7,129 bases of DNA, taken from contig CAZBQL010000137.1 of the NCBI GenBank assembly GCA_964493985.1, positions 1 through 7,129 on the forward strand, written 5' to 3'. Below, in pieces: positions 1-6,004 of this stretch. A program made the translations under genes and the position numbers. Under the pieces are notes generated by a model, which was not told the DNA's origin, did not search any database, and saw nothing but the letters and a program-made list of their open reading frames with translations. The stretch is from MGML01 sp964493985 (GTDB lineage: Bacteria; Chloroflexota; Dehalococcoidia; Dehalococcoidales; UBA2162). Each line of letters starts with the position of its first letter. Within the stretch, counting starts at the first letter, position 1.

Positions 1-40
1 TCACCACGAACGGCTTCACTGTGATAACATAGGTGATAAA

Positions 41-1444
41 ATGGTACTCTACAGAAAACTGACAGAAGAACGAGTACGTGAACTGGTGGATATCTGCGGC
101 ACCGGCAATATTATCACTGACAGGGACGCAATGCATGACTACGCCTGTGACGAGTCTCCCCATGCCGAGATTCGCTTTCCCGAGGTGGTGGTTAAACCCG
201 GAGACACGGCGACCGTCTCGCGGGTACTGTCTTTCGCGTCGAAACATAAAATCCCGGTCACACCGAGGGGCGCCGGTACCGGGCTCAGCGGCGGCTGCAT
301 CCCGCTTTTTGGCGGTATCGTTCTCTCCCTGGAAAAAATGGACCGGATTATCAGCATTGATGAAGAAAACTTCACCGCAATTACCGAACCAGGCGTGGCG
401 ATGGCTGATCTCTGCACTGAAATAGAAAGCAGGGGGCTGTATTACCCGTTATACCCCGGTGAGATGACCGCCACTATCGGCGGCACGGTCTCTACCAATG
501 CCGGAGGGATGAATGCCGTCAGGTACGGCGTCACCCGGAACAATATACTCGGCCTGGAAGCCGTTCTGCCGAACGGCGATATCATAAACACTGGCGGCGA
601 ATACGTGAAAAGCTCTTCCGGTTACGACCTTACCCAGCTTATCGCCGGTTCAGAGGGAACGCTGGCGGTCATCACGAAAGTGATTCTGAAACTCACCACG
701 AAGCCACCGAAAAGAGAGGTTCTTTTCGCCCCGTTTTCCAGCCTCCAGGACGCTATCGACGCCGTACCGGAAATCCTGCACCTCAGGATGATACCGGCCG
801 GACTGGAATTCATGGAGCGGCGGATTATCAGCATCATTGAGGACTACCTTGACAGGGAAATCCCCTATCCTGAATACGACGCTTTCCTGATGATAATCAT
901 GGACGGCGATTCCGAAGATGAGATCCATGAATATTTCATTAAAGCCGGTGAGACCTGTAAAAAGCACGGCGCTGCTGAAGCGCTCGTGCCCGGCAGCGAA
1001 CGTGCCAAGCGCAGGCTGCTGGAAGCGCGGGAGAAATTCTACCACGCCATCAAGCGGTACGCTCCGATGGAGCTTATCGATACCGTTGTCCCGCGCAGCA
1101 GAATTCCGGATTTCGTCAGGCAGGTGAAAGAAATATCCGCCCGGCACGGCATAACCGTCATTATCTACGGTCACGCCGGCGACGGCAATGTCCACCTTCA
1201 CCCATTGTGTGAAAACATGAGCGAGGATGAATGGAAAAGGAAACTGCCATCGCTGTTGAAAGACATTTATGCAGCGGCGATCTCGTTCGGTGGAGCCGTA
1301 TCCGGCGAGCATGGAATCGGCATCGAAAAGAAACCCTACCTTCCGATACAGATAAATGCACCTCTCCTGGCAGTGATGAAACGGGTCAAACAGGCCTTCG
1401 ACCCGGACAATATACTTAATCCGGGAAAGATATTCGATATATAG
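41..1444 (+). CDS. glcD: FAD-binding oxidase, GlcD / D-lactate dehydrogenase type
   Basis: Predicted flavoenzyme of the VAO/PCMH family that oxidises a 2-hydroxy acid such as glycolate or D-lactate to the 2-oxo acid, passing electrons to a partner Fe-S subunit or quinone pool; probably cytoplasmic or membrane-associated. The N-terminal half is the FAD-binding domain, with PRGAGTGLSGG at residues 75-85, a PGEMTATIGG stretch at 139-148 and GSEGTLAVIT at 203-212. The C-terminal half is the FAD-oxidase C domain, with GHAGDGNVH at 377-385 and SGEHGIG at 421-427, which carry the His/Glu residues that line the metal/substrate site in this family. It ends in the usual FDPDNILNPGK. The 467 residues are normal full length. 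The reading frame is open to the window edge, but AGGTGAT at 31-37 just before ATG 41 and the usual family start favour this ATG. No GlcE/GlcF partner is visible downstream; one could lie upstream. The substrate cannot be fixed from sequence, so the symbol is by family resemblance only. Confidence 0.9.
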   Translation: MVLYRKLTEERVRELVDICGTGNIITDRDAMHDYACDESPHAEIRFPEVVVKPGDTATVSRVLSFASKHKIPVTPRGAGTGLSGGCIPLFGGIVLSLEKMDRIISIDEENFTAITEPGVAMADLCTEIESRGLYYPLYPGEMTATIGGTVSTNAGGMNAVRYGVTRNNILGLEAVLPNGDIINTGGEYVKSSSGYDLTQLIAGSEGTLAVITKVILKLTTKPPKREVLFAPFSSLQDAIDAVPEILHLRMIPAGLEFMERRIISIIEDYLDREIPYPEYDAFLMIIMDGDSEDEIHEYFIKAGETCKKHGAAEALVPGSERAKRRLLEAREKFYHAIKRYAPMELIDTVVPRSRIPDFVRQVKEISARHGITVIIYGHAGDGNVHLHPLCENMSEDEWKRKLPSLLKDIYAAAISFGGAVSGEHGIGIEKKPYLPIQINAPLLAVMKRVKQAFDPDNILNPGKIFDI

Positions 1445-1455
1445 GAAAAATCCTG

Positions 1456-1500
1456 TATAATATCTCTCACGTGAAACACGCCACCAATATTCTCGTGAGG
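1456..1500 (+). promoter_or_regulatory. possible -10 box and hairpin covering the ribosome binding site
   Basis: TATAAT at 1456-1461 matches a -10 box, but the hexamer 17 bases upstream (TTCGAT) is a poor -35, so the promoter is weak evidence. Just downstream, CTCACG (1466-1471) can pair with CGTGAG (1494-1499) across a 22-base loop. The right arm overlaps the GTGAGG Shine-Dalgarno (1495-1500) of the gene starting at 1508. The stem is only six pairs, so a regulatory role is speculative. Confidence 0.25.
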
Positions 1501-1507
1501 TAGTTTT

Positions 1508-2551
1508 ATGGTCGAAAAATGGAAGAAACAACTAAAAGCAGACCCGACTGACTGGCTTCTCGAAGAGTCTGATCCAGGCGTAAGATACCTGGCCTTGCGT
1601 GATATCGTCGAAGCCGGTGAAAAAGAGGTACAAACAGCAAGGCGAAAAGCCCATCGTGAAGGGCCGATTGCCACCATACTCGATAACATGAACCCGGAAG
1701 GCTGGTGGGTGCATCCCGGCGCTGTATATAACCCCAAATGCACCGGCACATCATGGTCGATCCTCGCCCTCGCCCAAATGGGCGGCTCTGTCGAAGAAGA
1801 TAAACGTGTCGCTGCCGCCTGTTCTTATCTTTTGGATAACGCCCTTGCCAAAGGTGGTCAATTCTCCAGCAACGGCGACGCATCAAAAACATTCAACTGC
1901 TTCCAGGGCAACATGCTGACCTCGCTGATGGATCTCGGCTGCAGGGACGAAAGAATAGATAACGCTTTCGAGTGGACTGCCCGTACGGTTACCGGAAAAG
2001 ATTTACCTTCTGAGGTAACCAGAGAAGGTCTGGATCAAGTCGGCGACAGTTCCGGCAAGCTTTATCGCTTCATTCATATAACAGGACCGCTTTTTTCTTG
2101 CCGCCGGTTGAAACACTGCGCCTGGGCCGGAGCAAAGATAATGCTGTCCTTTTCGCGCATACCGGAGGAGAAACGTTCTCCACTGGTGAAACGGGCTATA
2201 AAGGCAGGAGTCGAATATTTCTTCGCCAGTGATCCCGCCACCGCAAATTTTCCCGGCGAAACAGTACCGAGACCGGACCGTCGATGGTGGAAATTCCATT
2301 TCCCCGTAACAGGCATGGACCTTCTCCAGGTCGCGGAGGCCCTGACTGGGTTGGGATATGGCGCTGATCCCAGGCTGGCAAACACCCTCAACCTAATACG
2401 AAGCAAACAGGATGAGAACGGCAGGTGGCTGCGAGAGAAAAATTACGGATACTGGCACAAATGGTGGGCCGACTTCGGCCTGTACAACAAGCCGAACAAG
2501 TGGGTAACACTTAGGGCTTTGAGAGTGCTGAAAAAAGCTGCGACAAAATAA
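1508..2551 (+). CDS. alpha/alpha-toroid (prenyltransferase/squalene-cyclase-like) protein of unknown function
   Basis: A 347-residue soluble protein with no signal peptide or membrane segment. It resembles a family of terpenoid-cyclase/protein-prenyltransferase-type toroids that I know from Chloroflexota and other environmental bacteria. Helical repeat-like blocks are visible: DWLLEESDPGVRYLALRDI at 15-33, TSWSILALAQMG at 81-92, CAWAGAKIML at 204-213, and a closing block with SKQDENGRW at 299-307 and KWVTLRALRVLK at 331-342. The SKQDxxGRW and KWVTLRALRVL pieces are the family hallmark. Cysteines at 78, 105, 131, 145, 198 and 204 could bind a metal, but no DxDD cyclase motif is evident, so catalysis is unproven. 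Relatives are often called 'nitrogen fixation protein NifH' in databases; there is no P-loop or Fe-S ligand pattern here, so that name is wrong. ATG 1508 is supported by GTGAGG seven bases upstream. The DUF169 gene follows after 26 bases, suggesting joint transcription. Confidence 0.8.
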   Translation: MVEKWKKQLKADPTDWLLEESDPGVRYLALRDIVEAGEKEVQTARRKAHREGPIATILDNMNPEGWWVHPGAVYNPKCTGTSWSILALAQMGGSVEEDKRVAAACSYLLDNALAKGGQFSSNGDASKTFNCFQGNMLTSLMDLGCRDERIDNAFEWTARTVTGKDLPSEVTREGLDQVGDSSGKLYRFIHITGPLFSCRRLKHCAWAGAKIMLSFSRIPEEKRSPLVKRAIKAGVEYFFASDPATANFPGETVPRPDRRWWKFHFPVTGMDLLQVAEALTGLGYGADPRLANTLNLIRSKQDENGRWLREKNYGYWHKWWADFGLYNKPNKWVTLRALRVLKKAATK

Positions 2552-2577
2552 ATTAAGACGTCAGTAAGGAGGATAAC

Positions 2578-2789
2578 ATGACATCACCGATAAAAGACCT
2601 GTCGATATTCAATGAGTTCAAATTCGAACTGCAGCCCGTAGGTATAAAATTCCTACTGTTCAAACCGGAGGGTATGGATAAACTCGATAAAAACCTGTCC
2701 GTTTGCGAGATGATACGGGAAGCCCAGGAAGGGAATCCTTTTTACGCCATGCAGGATAACTTCACGTGTGTCGGTCCGATAATCACCGG
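2578..2789 (+). CDS. DUF169 family protein, truncated by the assembly gap
   Basis: Only the first 70 codons are present before the N run. The segment PVGIKFLLFKPEG (20-32), followed by SVCEMIREAQEGNPFYA (41-57) and a second cysteine at 64 (FTCVGP), matches the start of DUF169 proteins. In that family a conserved CEM-type motif and later Cys/Gly residues recur; its function is unknown and members are usually over 200 residues. The start is firm: AAGGAGG at 2566-2572 lies five bases before ATG 2578. The gene begins 26 bases after the toroid gene, so the two are probably co-transcribed. After the gap the phase-consistent reading gives a short tail ending at a TGA at 2923-2925, but this is meaningful only if the gap is truly 100 bases, so I end the feature at the gap edge. 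Confidence 0.8.
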
Positions 2790-2889
2790 NNNNNNNNNNN
2801 NNNNNNNNNNNNNNNNNNNNNNNNNNNNNNNNNNNNNNNNNNNNNNNNNNNNNNNNNNNNNNNNNNNNNNNNNNNNNNNNNNNNNNNNN
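2790..2889. other. assembly gap (100 Ns)
   Basis: Exactly 100 consecutive Ns, the conventional placeholder for a gap of unknown size. It removes the end of the DUF169 gene and possibly more. Sequence on the right is noticeably AT-richer than on the left, so the true distance and even the adjacency of the two sides are uncertain. Confidence 0.99.
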
Positions 2890-2986
2890 AGCTGTAAAAA
2901 CTGCTTCTGGGTCAATAGATATTGATAGCAATCTATCACTTAACGTCAGGACAGGATATTGAATCAGATATATCATCTCCCAAACA

Positions 2987-3015
2987 TTGACATAAGTTCG
3001 CAGTTTCCATATAAT
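2987..3015 (+). promoter_or_regulatory. consensus sigma-70 promoter
   Basis: TTGACA at 2987-2992 and TATAAT at 3010-3015 are separated by exactly 17 bases: perfect -35 and -10 hexamers with the ideal spacer. Transcription should start near 3022. It lies 244 bases upstream of the methyltransferase start, giving a long leader. Such an ideal promoter implies strong constitutive initiation, which fits control by later termination or a highly expressed small RNA. Confidence 0.85.
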
Positions 3016-3021
3016 TTATGC

Positions 3022-3215
3022 ACATATAAATCTGTTTTGAGTGAAGAATGATAATATCGAACCGGAATATGATTGTTAGTCTGCGTGTTGTCCTTCCGAT
3101 TATTGTTTTTCGGAGGGCTTGGCATGTCGCCGGTTCGGAGATAATCCCTACTTAAGCTTAAAGACCAATCAGCGTTTAGACCAAGCCCAAGAGTTAAATC
3201 TCCTGGGCTTTTTTT
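3022..3215 (+). ncRNA. structured leader RNA (putative attenuator/riboswitch) or free-standing small RNA
   Basis: Transcribed from the promoter at 2987-3015 and closed by the terminator at 3183-3215, about 190 nt. An eight-pair perfect stem joins CGAACCGG (3058-3065) to CCGGTTCG (3130-3137); it extends outward with GAT/AAT pairs between 3050-3055 and 3141-3146 around one mismatch. Inside sits a second hairpin, CCTTCCGA (3092-3099) with TCGGAGGG (3110-3117), leaving an asymmetric internal loop of about 26 and 12 nt. GGGCTTGG (3115-3122) is exactly complementary to CCAAGCCC (3181-3188), the left side of the terminator, so it could act as an antiterminator or form a pseudoknot. I matched it to no riboswitch consensus I remember (SAM, SAH, cobalamin, T-box, FMN, c-di-GMP). 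A 6S-like or other stand-alone RNA of this size is the main alternative. The start position is inferred from the promoter. Confidence 0.55.
3183..3215 (+). terminator. intrinsic terminator upstream of the methyltransferase
   Basis: AAGCCCAAGAG (3183-3193) pairs with CTCCTGGGCTT (3200-3210) with a single A-C mismatch and a six-base loop, followed by an unbroken run of T to 3215. It lies between the strong promoter and the gene at 3259, with no reading frame before it, so it acts either as an attenuator or as the end of a small RNA. Confidence 0.85.
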
Positions 3216-3258
3216 ATATTGGTGATTAACAAAATACAGTTAATAAGGGAGGTTACTG

Positions 3259-3981
3259 ATGACTGAAAAAGAAGGGTGGAAATCTGAAGAGACTATAAGG
3301 CATTATCAGCGAACGGCCGATATTACCATACCTGGTCGCAGAGACATCCTTTTAAAGATAGCTGATTTAGCAACAGCCTTTGTCTCTCATCAGCCCAGGA
3401 TTCTGGACCTTGGCTGTGGAAGTGGGGACGTTGCCGCAGAAATTATCAGGATAAGACCGGATACTTTAATTTATATGGTGGATTTTTCTGATGGGATGAT
3501 ACAACTGGTACGTGACCGTTTTCAAAATAACAGGAACATCGAGATAATTACCCATGATCTCAACAAAGGTATTCCGAACAGTTTATTTTCAAAGAAGTTC
3601 GACGCCGTGACTTCGTGTTTTGCATTGCATCACATTGAGTATGAGAACAGGACAGAATTATATACTCAAATAAGGCAGGTTCTGTCTGATGACGGACTGT
3701 TTATTAACGGAGATATATTTATCGGAGAATCGCCAAGTATTAGTAAATGGGAATTGAATAATTTAATCACATGGATAGTCGACCAAGCTAAAAATAAACT
3801 GGGGATAGACAGGACTTTCGAGCAGGTAAAACAAAGGCATCTGGAGCTGGCTGAAAAGCAGGGGGACAAGCCGGGAACTCTCCGCGATATGCAGGAAGGA
3901 TTAAGGCAAGCCGGTTTTCAGTACGTTGATTGTGTATGGATGCAGAATCGACACGCGATTGTTACGGGATCAAACAGGTAG
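3259..3981 (+). CDS. class I SAM-dependent methyltransferase
   Basis: A 240-residue cytoplasmic protein with a Rossmann-type methyltransferase domain. Motif I is ILDLGCGSG at 48-56, the SAM-binding glycine loop. The acidic residue ending strand 2 is probably D75 in MVDFSDGM, and the strand-4 region is FDAVTSCFALHHIE at 114-127, followed by a VLSDDGLFINGD segment at 141-152. The overall form recalls small-molecule or UbiE/CmoA-like methyltransferases, and the C-terminal stretch (LRQAGFQYVDCVWMQNRHAI, 215-234) is of the kind seen there. The acceptor substrate cannot be read from the sequence. AAGGGAGG (3245-3252), six bases before ATG 3259, makes the start firm. The gene follows a promoter, folded leader and terminator, so expression may depend on terminator read-through. 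The GC content is lower than that of the left-hand genes. Confidence 0.88.
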   Translation: MTEKEGWKSEETIRHYQRTADITIPGRRDILLKIADLATAFVSHQPRILDLGCGSGDVAAEIIRIRPDTLIYMVDFSDGMIQLVRDRFQNNRNIEIITHDLNKGIPNSLFSKKFDAVTSCFALHHIEYENRTELYTQIRQVLSDDGLFINGDIFIGESPSISKWELNNLITWIVDQAKNKLGIDRTFEQVKQRHLELAEKQGDKPGTLRDMQEGLRQAGFQYVDCVWMQNRHAIVTGSNR

Positions 3982-4045
3982 GTATTTACGGAAAATAAAA
4001 AAGTCGAACATCATCAAAAAGTTGTATAGATGAAAGGTTGTGAGC

Positions 4046-4153
4046 ATGGAAAATTTGTCAACTCATACGCAGATAATTCAATAAATCAACACCTTACTGG
4101 ACAAGTATCAATCTGATCTTAGTTTCTGTCATGGTGCCGATCACGTTCGACGG
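4046..4153 (+). other. disrupted 5' end of the HD-hydrolase gene (in-frame TAA)
   Basis: Reading from ATG 4046 in the same frame as the downstream HD gene gives MENLSTHTQIIQ, then TAA at 4082-4084, then a stretch including HGADHVRRV that joins directly onto the HD protein. The second His there (codon 4142-4144) aligns with the first metal ligand of YedJ-type HD proteins (HDVCHFRRV in YedJ), so this segment belongs to the gene. An AAAGG-like site lies about eight bases before ATG 4046. No ATG, GTG or TTG occurs in frame between the TAA and 4154; only a CTG at 4097. The stop is a recent nonsense mutation, an assembly or read error, or a sign of an unusual start codon. Confidence 0.65.
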
Positions 4154-4711
4154 GTGGCGAAACTTGCTGTAACAATAGGAATGGTTGAGAAGGCTGACTG
4201 CAAGATCATTGAAATTGCAGCCCTTCTCCATGATATTGGGACGGTACCGCTTGCATGGGCTAGGCATGCATCGGGAAAGGATGATTATGATTTTCAGGAA
4301 TTTTTAGGATCATATGCACTCCCTTCGGCTAATCATGGAGAGGTTGGGTCGCTTATCGCCGAACAATTTCTGAAACAAACCGGTTATCTCGAGTCTAAAA
4401 TCAAACAGGTGGCTATGATAATCAGGGAACATAATTCGCGAAATCAAACGACTCTGGAATCCAGGATCGTTAGTGACGCAGACAGATTGGAAGCTCTAGG
4501 TGCGACCTGGGTTGCCCGGGCTTTTCAACGGACGAACGCTTTCGATCGGAGAATAAGCATCGAGTCTATACCGCAGAAGTATCTCGAAGGGAGAAAATCA
4601 TTTCTGGATGATATTTATACCGAATCGGTAAAGGAAATGGCTCGTAAAAGATATCGTTTCATGACCGATTTCATCGAACAATTTCAGATGGAAATGAACC
4701 TTGACGCATAA
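4154..4711 (+). CDS. HD-domain phosphohydrolase, YedJ/YpgQ-like, N-terminus interrupted
   Basis: The open part of an HD-superfamily metal-dependent hydrolase. Visible motifs, numbered from GTG 4154: AALLHDIG at 22-29 (the HD pair, 26-27), REHNS at 91-95, and SDADRLEALG at 107-116 with the last metal-binding Asp. DADRLEALGA followed by ARAF is the signature of the YedJ/YpgQ subgroup; B. subtilis YpgQ is reported as a Mn-dependent nucleoside-triphosphate pyrophosphohydrolase. Substrate here is inference. As it stands the 185-residue product lacks the first metal-ligand His, encoded upstream at 4142-4144. With the upstream in-frame segment the protein would be about 221 codons, close to family length. 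GTG 4154 has no convincing ribosome binding site, so I doubt it is the true start; the gene may be a pseudogene or carry a sequence error. Confidence 0.72.
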   Translation: MAKLAVTIGMVEKADCKIIEIAALLHDIGTVPLAWARHASGKDDYDFQEFLGSYALPSANHGEVGSLIAEQFLKQTGYLESKIKQVAMIIREHNSRNQTTLESRIVSDADRLEALGATWVARAFQRTNAFDRRISIESIPQKYLEGRKSFLDDIYTESVKEMARKRYRFMTDFIEQFQMEMNLDA

Positions 4712-4742
4712 GTTGGGAGAAGTGCTTATAGCGTAAAGAATA

Positions 4743-4770
4743 TTGGACAGATTACTCTGTCTCATATATA
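4743..4770 (+). promoter_or_regulatory. weak promoter-like site with an internal palindrome
   Basis: TTGGAC (4743-4748) and TATATA (4765-4770), 16 bases apart, make a weak promoter candidate for the lipoprotein gene. The spacer holds a perfect six-pair inverted repeat, GACAGA (4746-4751) and TCTGTC (4756-4761) with a four-base centre. It could be an operator, or a weak hairpin after the HD gene; no T run follows, so it is not a good terminator. Confidence 0.25.
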
Positions 4771-4797
4771 GTTGCACAACAGGTCACATAGTTAATC

Positions 4798-5265
4798 ATG
4801 AGAATTGGTAAAATAAAACGGTATTTATACATATTATTAGCAGTGAATTTAGCAGTCTTGTGTTTTGTAAGTACAGGGTGTAAAACAACAGTTCAGCCTG
4901 TCGATAATCTTAAAGACCTGATTGACCGGCTGGAAAAATCAGGACTGGAAATAGAGATCACAGACCAGTCTGTACAGAATATCCATTTATCTGTCGAAGG
5001 GTATGTGTTCATGATTGGAAGCGAAAACACTCAGCTTTTCGAGTATACGGATGTTAGTACAGCAAAAATGGAGTTTGAGGCGCTGACGGGTCCAGGTCCC
5101 GGACTTGTTTTCTTCGAAAAAAACGAACCACCTTTGAGTGAATCGGTATCCTCCAATCTCAAGGCATATCACTCCGGTCGGTTTATATTACTTTATAATG
5201 GTGACAATGAAGATGTCGAAAAAGCCCTCAAATCAACGCTTGGTTCACCGGTAAAGCCACGCTAA
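4798..5265 (+). CDS. small putative lipoprotein of unknown function
   Basis: A 155-residue protein with a basic N-terminus (MRIGKIKR), a hydrophobic segment at about 9-25 and a lipobox-like VSTGC ending at Cys28. This suggests signal peptidase II processing and anchoring on the outer face of the membrane; the -3 residue (Ser) is not ideal, so export is likely and lipidation probable. The mature part begins with a helix (DNLKDLIDRLEKSGLEIE, 36-53), then a beta-rich region, a variable acidic stretch, and a closing RFILLYNGDNEDVEKALKSTLG. This resembles a family of small hypothetical lipoproteins seen in Chloroflexota and some other bacteria, where a V/FEY motif and the RLIVLYVGD-like end recur; their role is unknown. 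The ribosome binding site is weak (AGGT at 4781-4784, 13 bases from the ATG). The gene is very AT-rich, more so than any other in the window. Confidence 0.7.
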   Translation: MRIGKIKRYLYILLAVNLAVLCFVSTGCKTTVQPVDNLKDLIDRLEKSGLEIEITDQSVQNIHLSVEGYVFMIGSENTQLFEYTDVSTAKMEFEALTGPGPGLVFFEKNEPPLSESVSSNLKAYHSGRFILLYNGDNEDVEKALKSTLGSPVKPR

Positions 5266-5283
5266 AATTTCGTGATTATCTAT

Positions 5284-5299
5284 TACGTTGAGTAACGTA
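5284..5299. repeat. short inverted repeat upstream of the flavin-binding protein gene
   Basis: TACGTT (5284-5289) and AACGTA (5294-5299) form a perfect six-base inverted repeat around a four-base centre, 55 bases before the start at 5354. It could be a regulator binding site. No T run follows, so it is not a terminator. Arms this short arise by chance, so confidence is low. Confidence 0.2.
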
Positions 5300-5353
5300 C
5301 TAACCATCCGTTGGCTTTTCTGTTAATATTATCCGGTGAGGAGATAAATACCA

Positions 5354-5797
5354 ATGCAATACAAAGACTGTGTGGAATTTGCCGCCAAATGCGGTACCGT
5401 CTTCATCGCCACGACAGACGGAAATAAGCCTCATGTCAGGCCCCTTGCCCTCCAGTTCGCCGATGAGCGTGGATTCTATTTCCAGACGGAACCGGTAAAA
5501 ATTTTTTATAAGCAACTCCAGGCCAATAATAACGTCGAATTGTGTTTTTACGACACCGAAGGCGGGGGACTCGGTAAAGTCATGCGAGTCAGCGGTGAGA
5601 TAGAGTTCGTTAACGACCTGGAACTTAAAGCGAAATTACTGACAGAGCGACCATTCTTCAAAGCGCTTGGGATAGAGAAGCCGGATGATCCCCTTTTCAT
5701 TCTTTTTCGGGTATTTAAGGGAGAAGCGTTTTTCTGGACGATGGCCGATAACATGAAGGAATCGGAGATAGAAAAGATCAGGTTCGATTTCTCATAA
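5354..5797 (+). CDS. pyridoxamine 5'-phosphate oxidase-like flavin-binding protein
   Basis: A 147-residue cytoplasmic protein with the split-barrel fold of the pyridoxamine-phosphate-oxidase superfamily, which binds FMN or sometimes F420 or heme. The diagnostic N-terminal run is VFIATTDGNKPHVRPLAL at 16-33, followed by GFYFQTEPVKIFYKQLQAN at 40-58, NNVELCFYD at 59-67 and the barrel strand MRVSGEIEFVND at 77-88. The size and sequence fit the short 'general stress protein 26-like' group rather than true PdxH, which is longer and carries a distinct C-terminal region, so a role in vitamin B6 synthesis is unlikely. The substrate is unknown. GTGAGGAG (5336-5343), ten bases before ATG 5354, supports the start. 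The gene is monocistronic by appearance; the nearest downstream gene lies 229 bases away beyond a repeat element. Confidence 0.85.
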   Translation: MQYKDCVEFAAKCGTVFIATTDGNKPHVRPLALQFADERGFYFQTEPVKIFYKQLQANNNVELCFYDTEGGGLGKVMRVSGEIEFVNDLELKAKLLTERPFFKALGIEKPDDPLFILFRVFKGEAFFWTMADNMKESEIEKIRFDFS

Positions 5798-5888
5798 AAT
5801 CTTCGCTATCCCATTGGACAAGCAGCACCGCAAAGTATGAAAATAGAAGCTGATTAACCCGCATTTCGTAGCAGCGATAAAAAATGTG

Positions 5889-6004
5889 TGTCATTCCCAC
5901 GAAGACGGGAATCTACTCCTTGATAAATTTATCCCGTTCGTAATTCTTATGGATTCCCGTTCAACAGATTTATAAAAATTAATTAAGGAAGGACGGGAAT
6001 GACA
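5889..6004. repeat. 116-bp REP/MITE-like inverted-repeat element (GTCATTCCC type)
   Basis: The ends are perfect 10-base inverted repeats, TGTCATTCCC (5889-5898) and GGGAATGACA (5995-6004). The ATTCCCG/CGGGAAT module recurs inside: ACGGGAATC (5905-5913) pairs with GATTCCCGT (5952-5960), ATTCCCGT (5953-5960) can also pair with ACGGGAAT (5993-6000), and TCCCGTTC is repeated at 5932-5939 and 5955-5962. This arrangement, with no coding capacity, matches the dispersed GTCATTCCCGC-type palindromic repeats known in many bacterial genomes. Its right end lies four bases before the Shine-Dalgarno of the alcohol dehydrogenase, so a transcript across it would fold next to that gene's start. No target duplication is obvious. 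Confidence 0.75.

Noticed and set aside
1..40. Upstream extension of the oxidase reading frame or end of a previous gene
   Set aside because: The frame is open to the edge, but AGGTGAT before ATG 41 and family length support that start; 40 bases are too few to call another gene.
650..1531. Long reverse-strand reading frame of 293 codons opposite the oxidase gene
   Set aside because: It lies antisense to a clear, full-length oxidase with all family motifs, shows no recognisable motif of its own, and is a typical shadow frame of a GC-richer gene.
1508..2551. Naming the toroid protein NifH
   Set aside because: There is no P-loop, no switch regions and no 4Fe-4S cysteine pattern of nitrogenase reductase; the sequence is of alpha/alpha-toroid type.
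2890..2925. SCKNCFWVNRY as the true C-terminus of the DUF169 protein
   Set aside because: It depends on the gap being exactly 100 bases, and it does not look like a recognisable DUF169 end. Another frame is also open here up to a stop at about 2961.
3022..3215. tRNA, tmRNA, SRP RNA, T-box or a standard SAM/cobalamin/FMN riboswitch
   Set aside because: None of their conserved core sequences could be found. The CCGGTTCGGAG segment recalls a tRNA T-arm only superficially, with no acceptor or anticodon arms. A 6S-like RNA could not be excluded and is kept as an alternative.
4030..4116. 28-codon reading frame starting at ATG 4030
   Set aside because: It overlaps the disrupted HD gene start in another frame, has no clear ribosome binding site and no recognisable sequence.
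5354..5797. True PdxH (pyridoxine biosynthesis)
   Set aside because: The protein is too short and lacks the C-terminal dimerisation region of PdxH; it fits the small general flavin-binding group.
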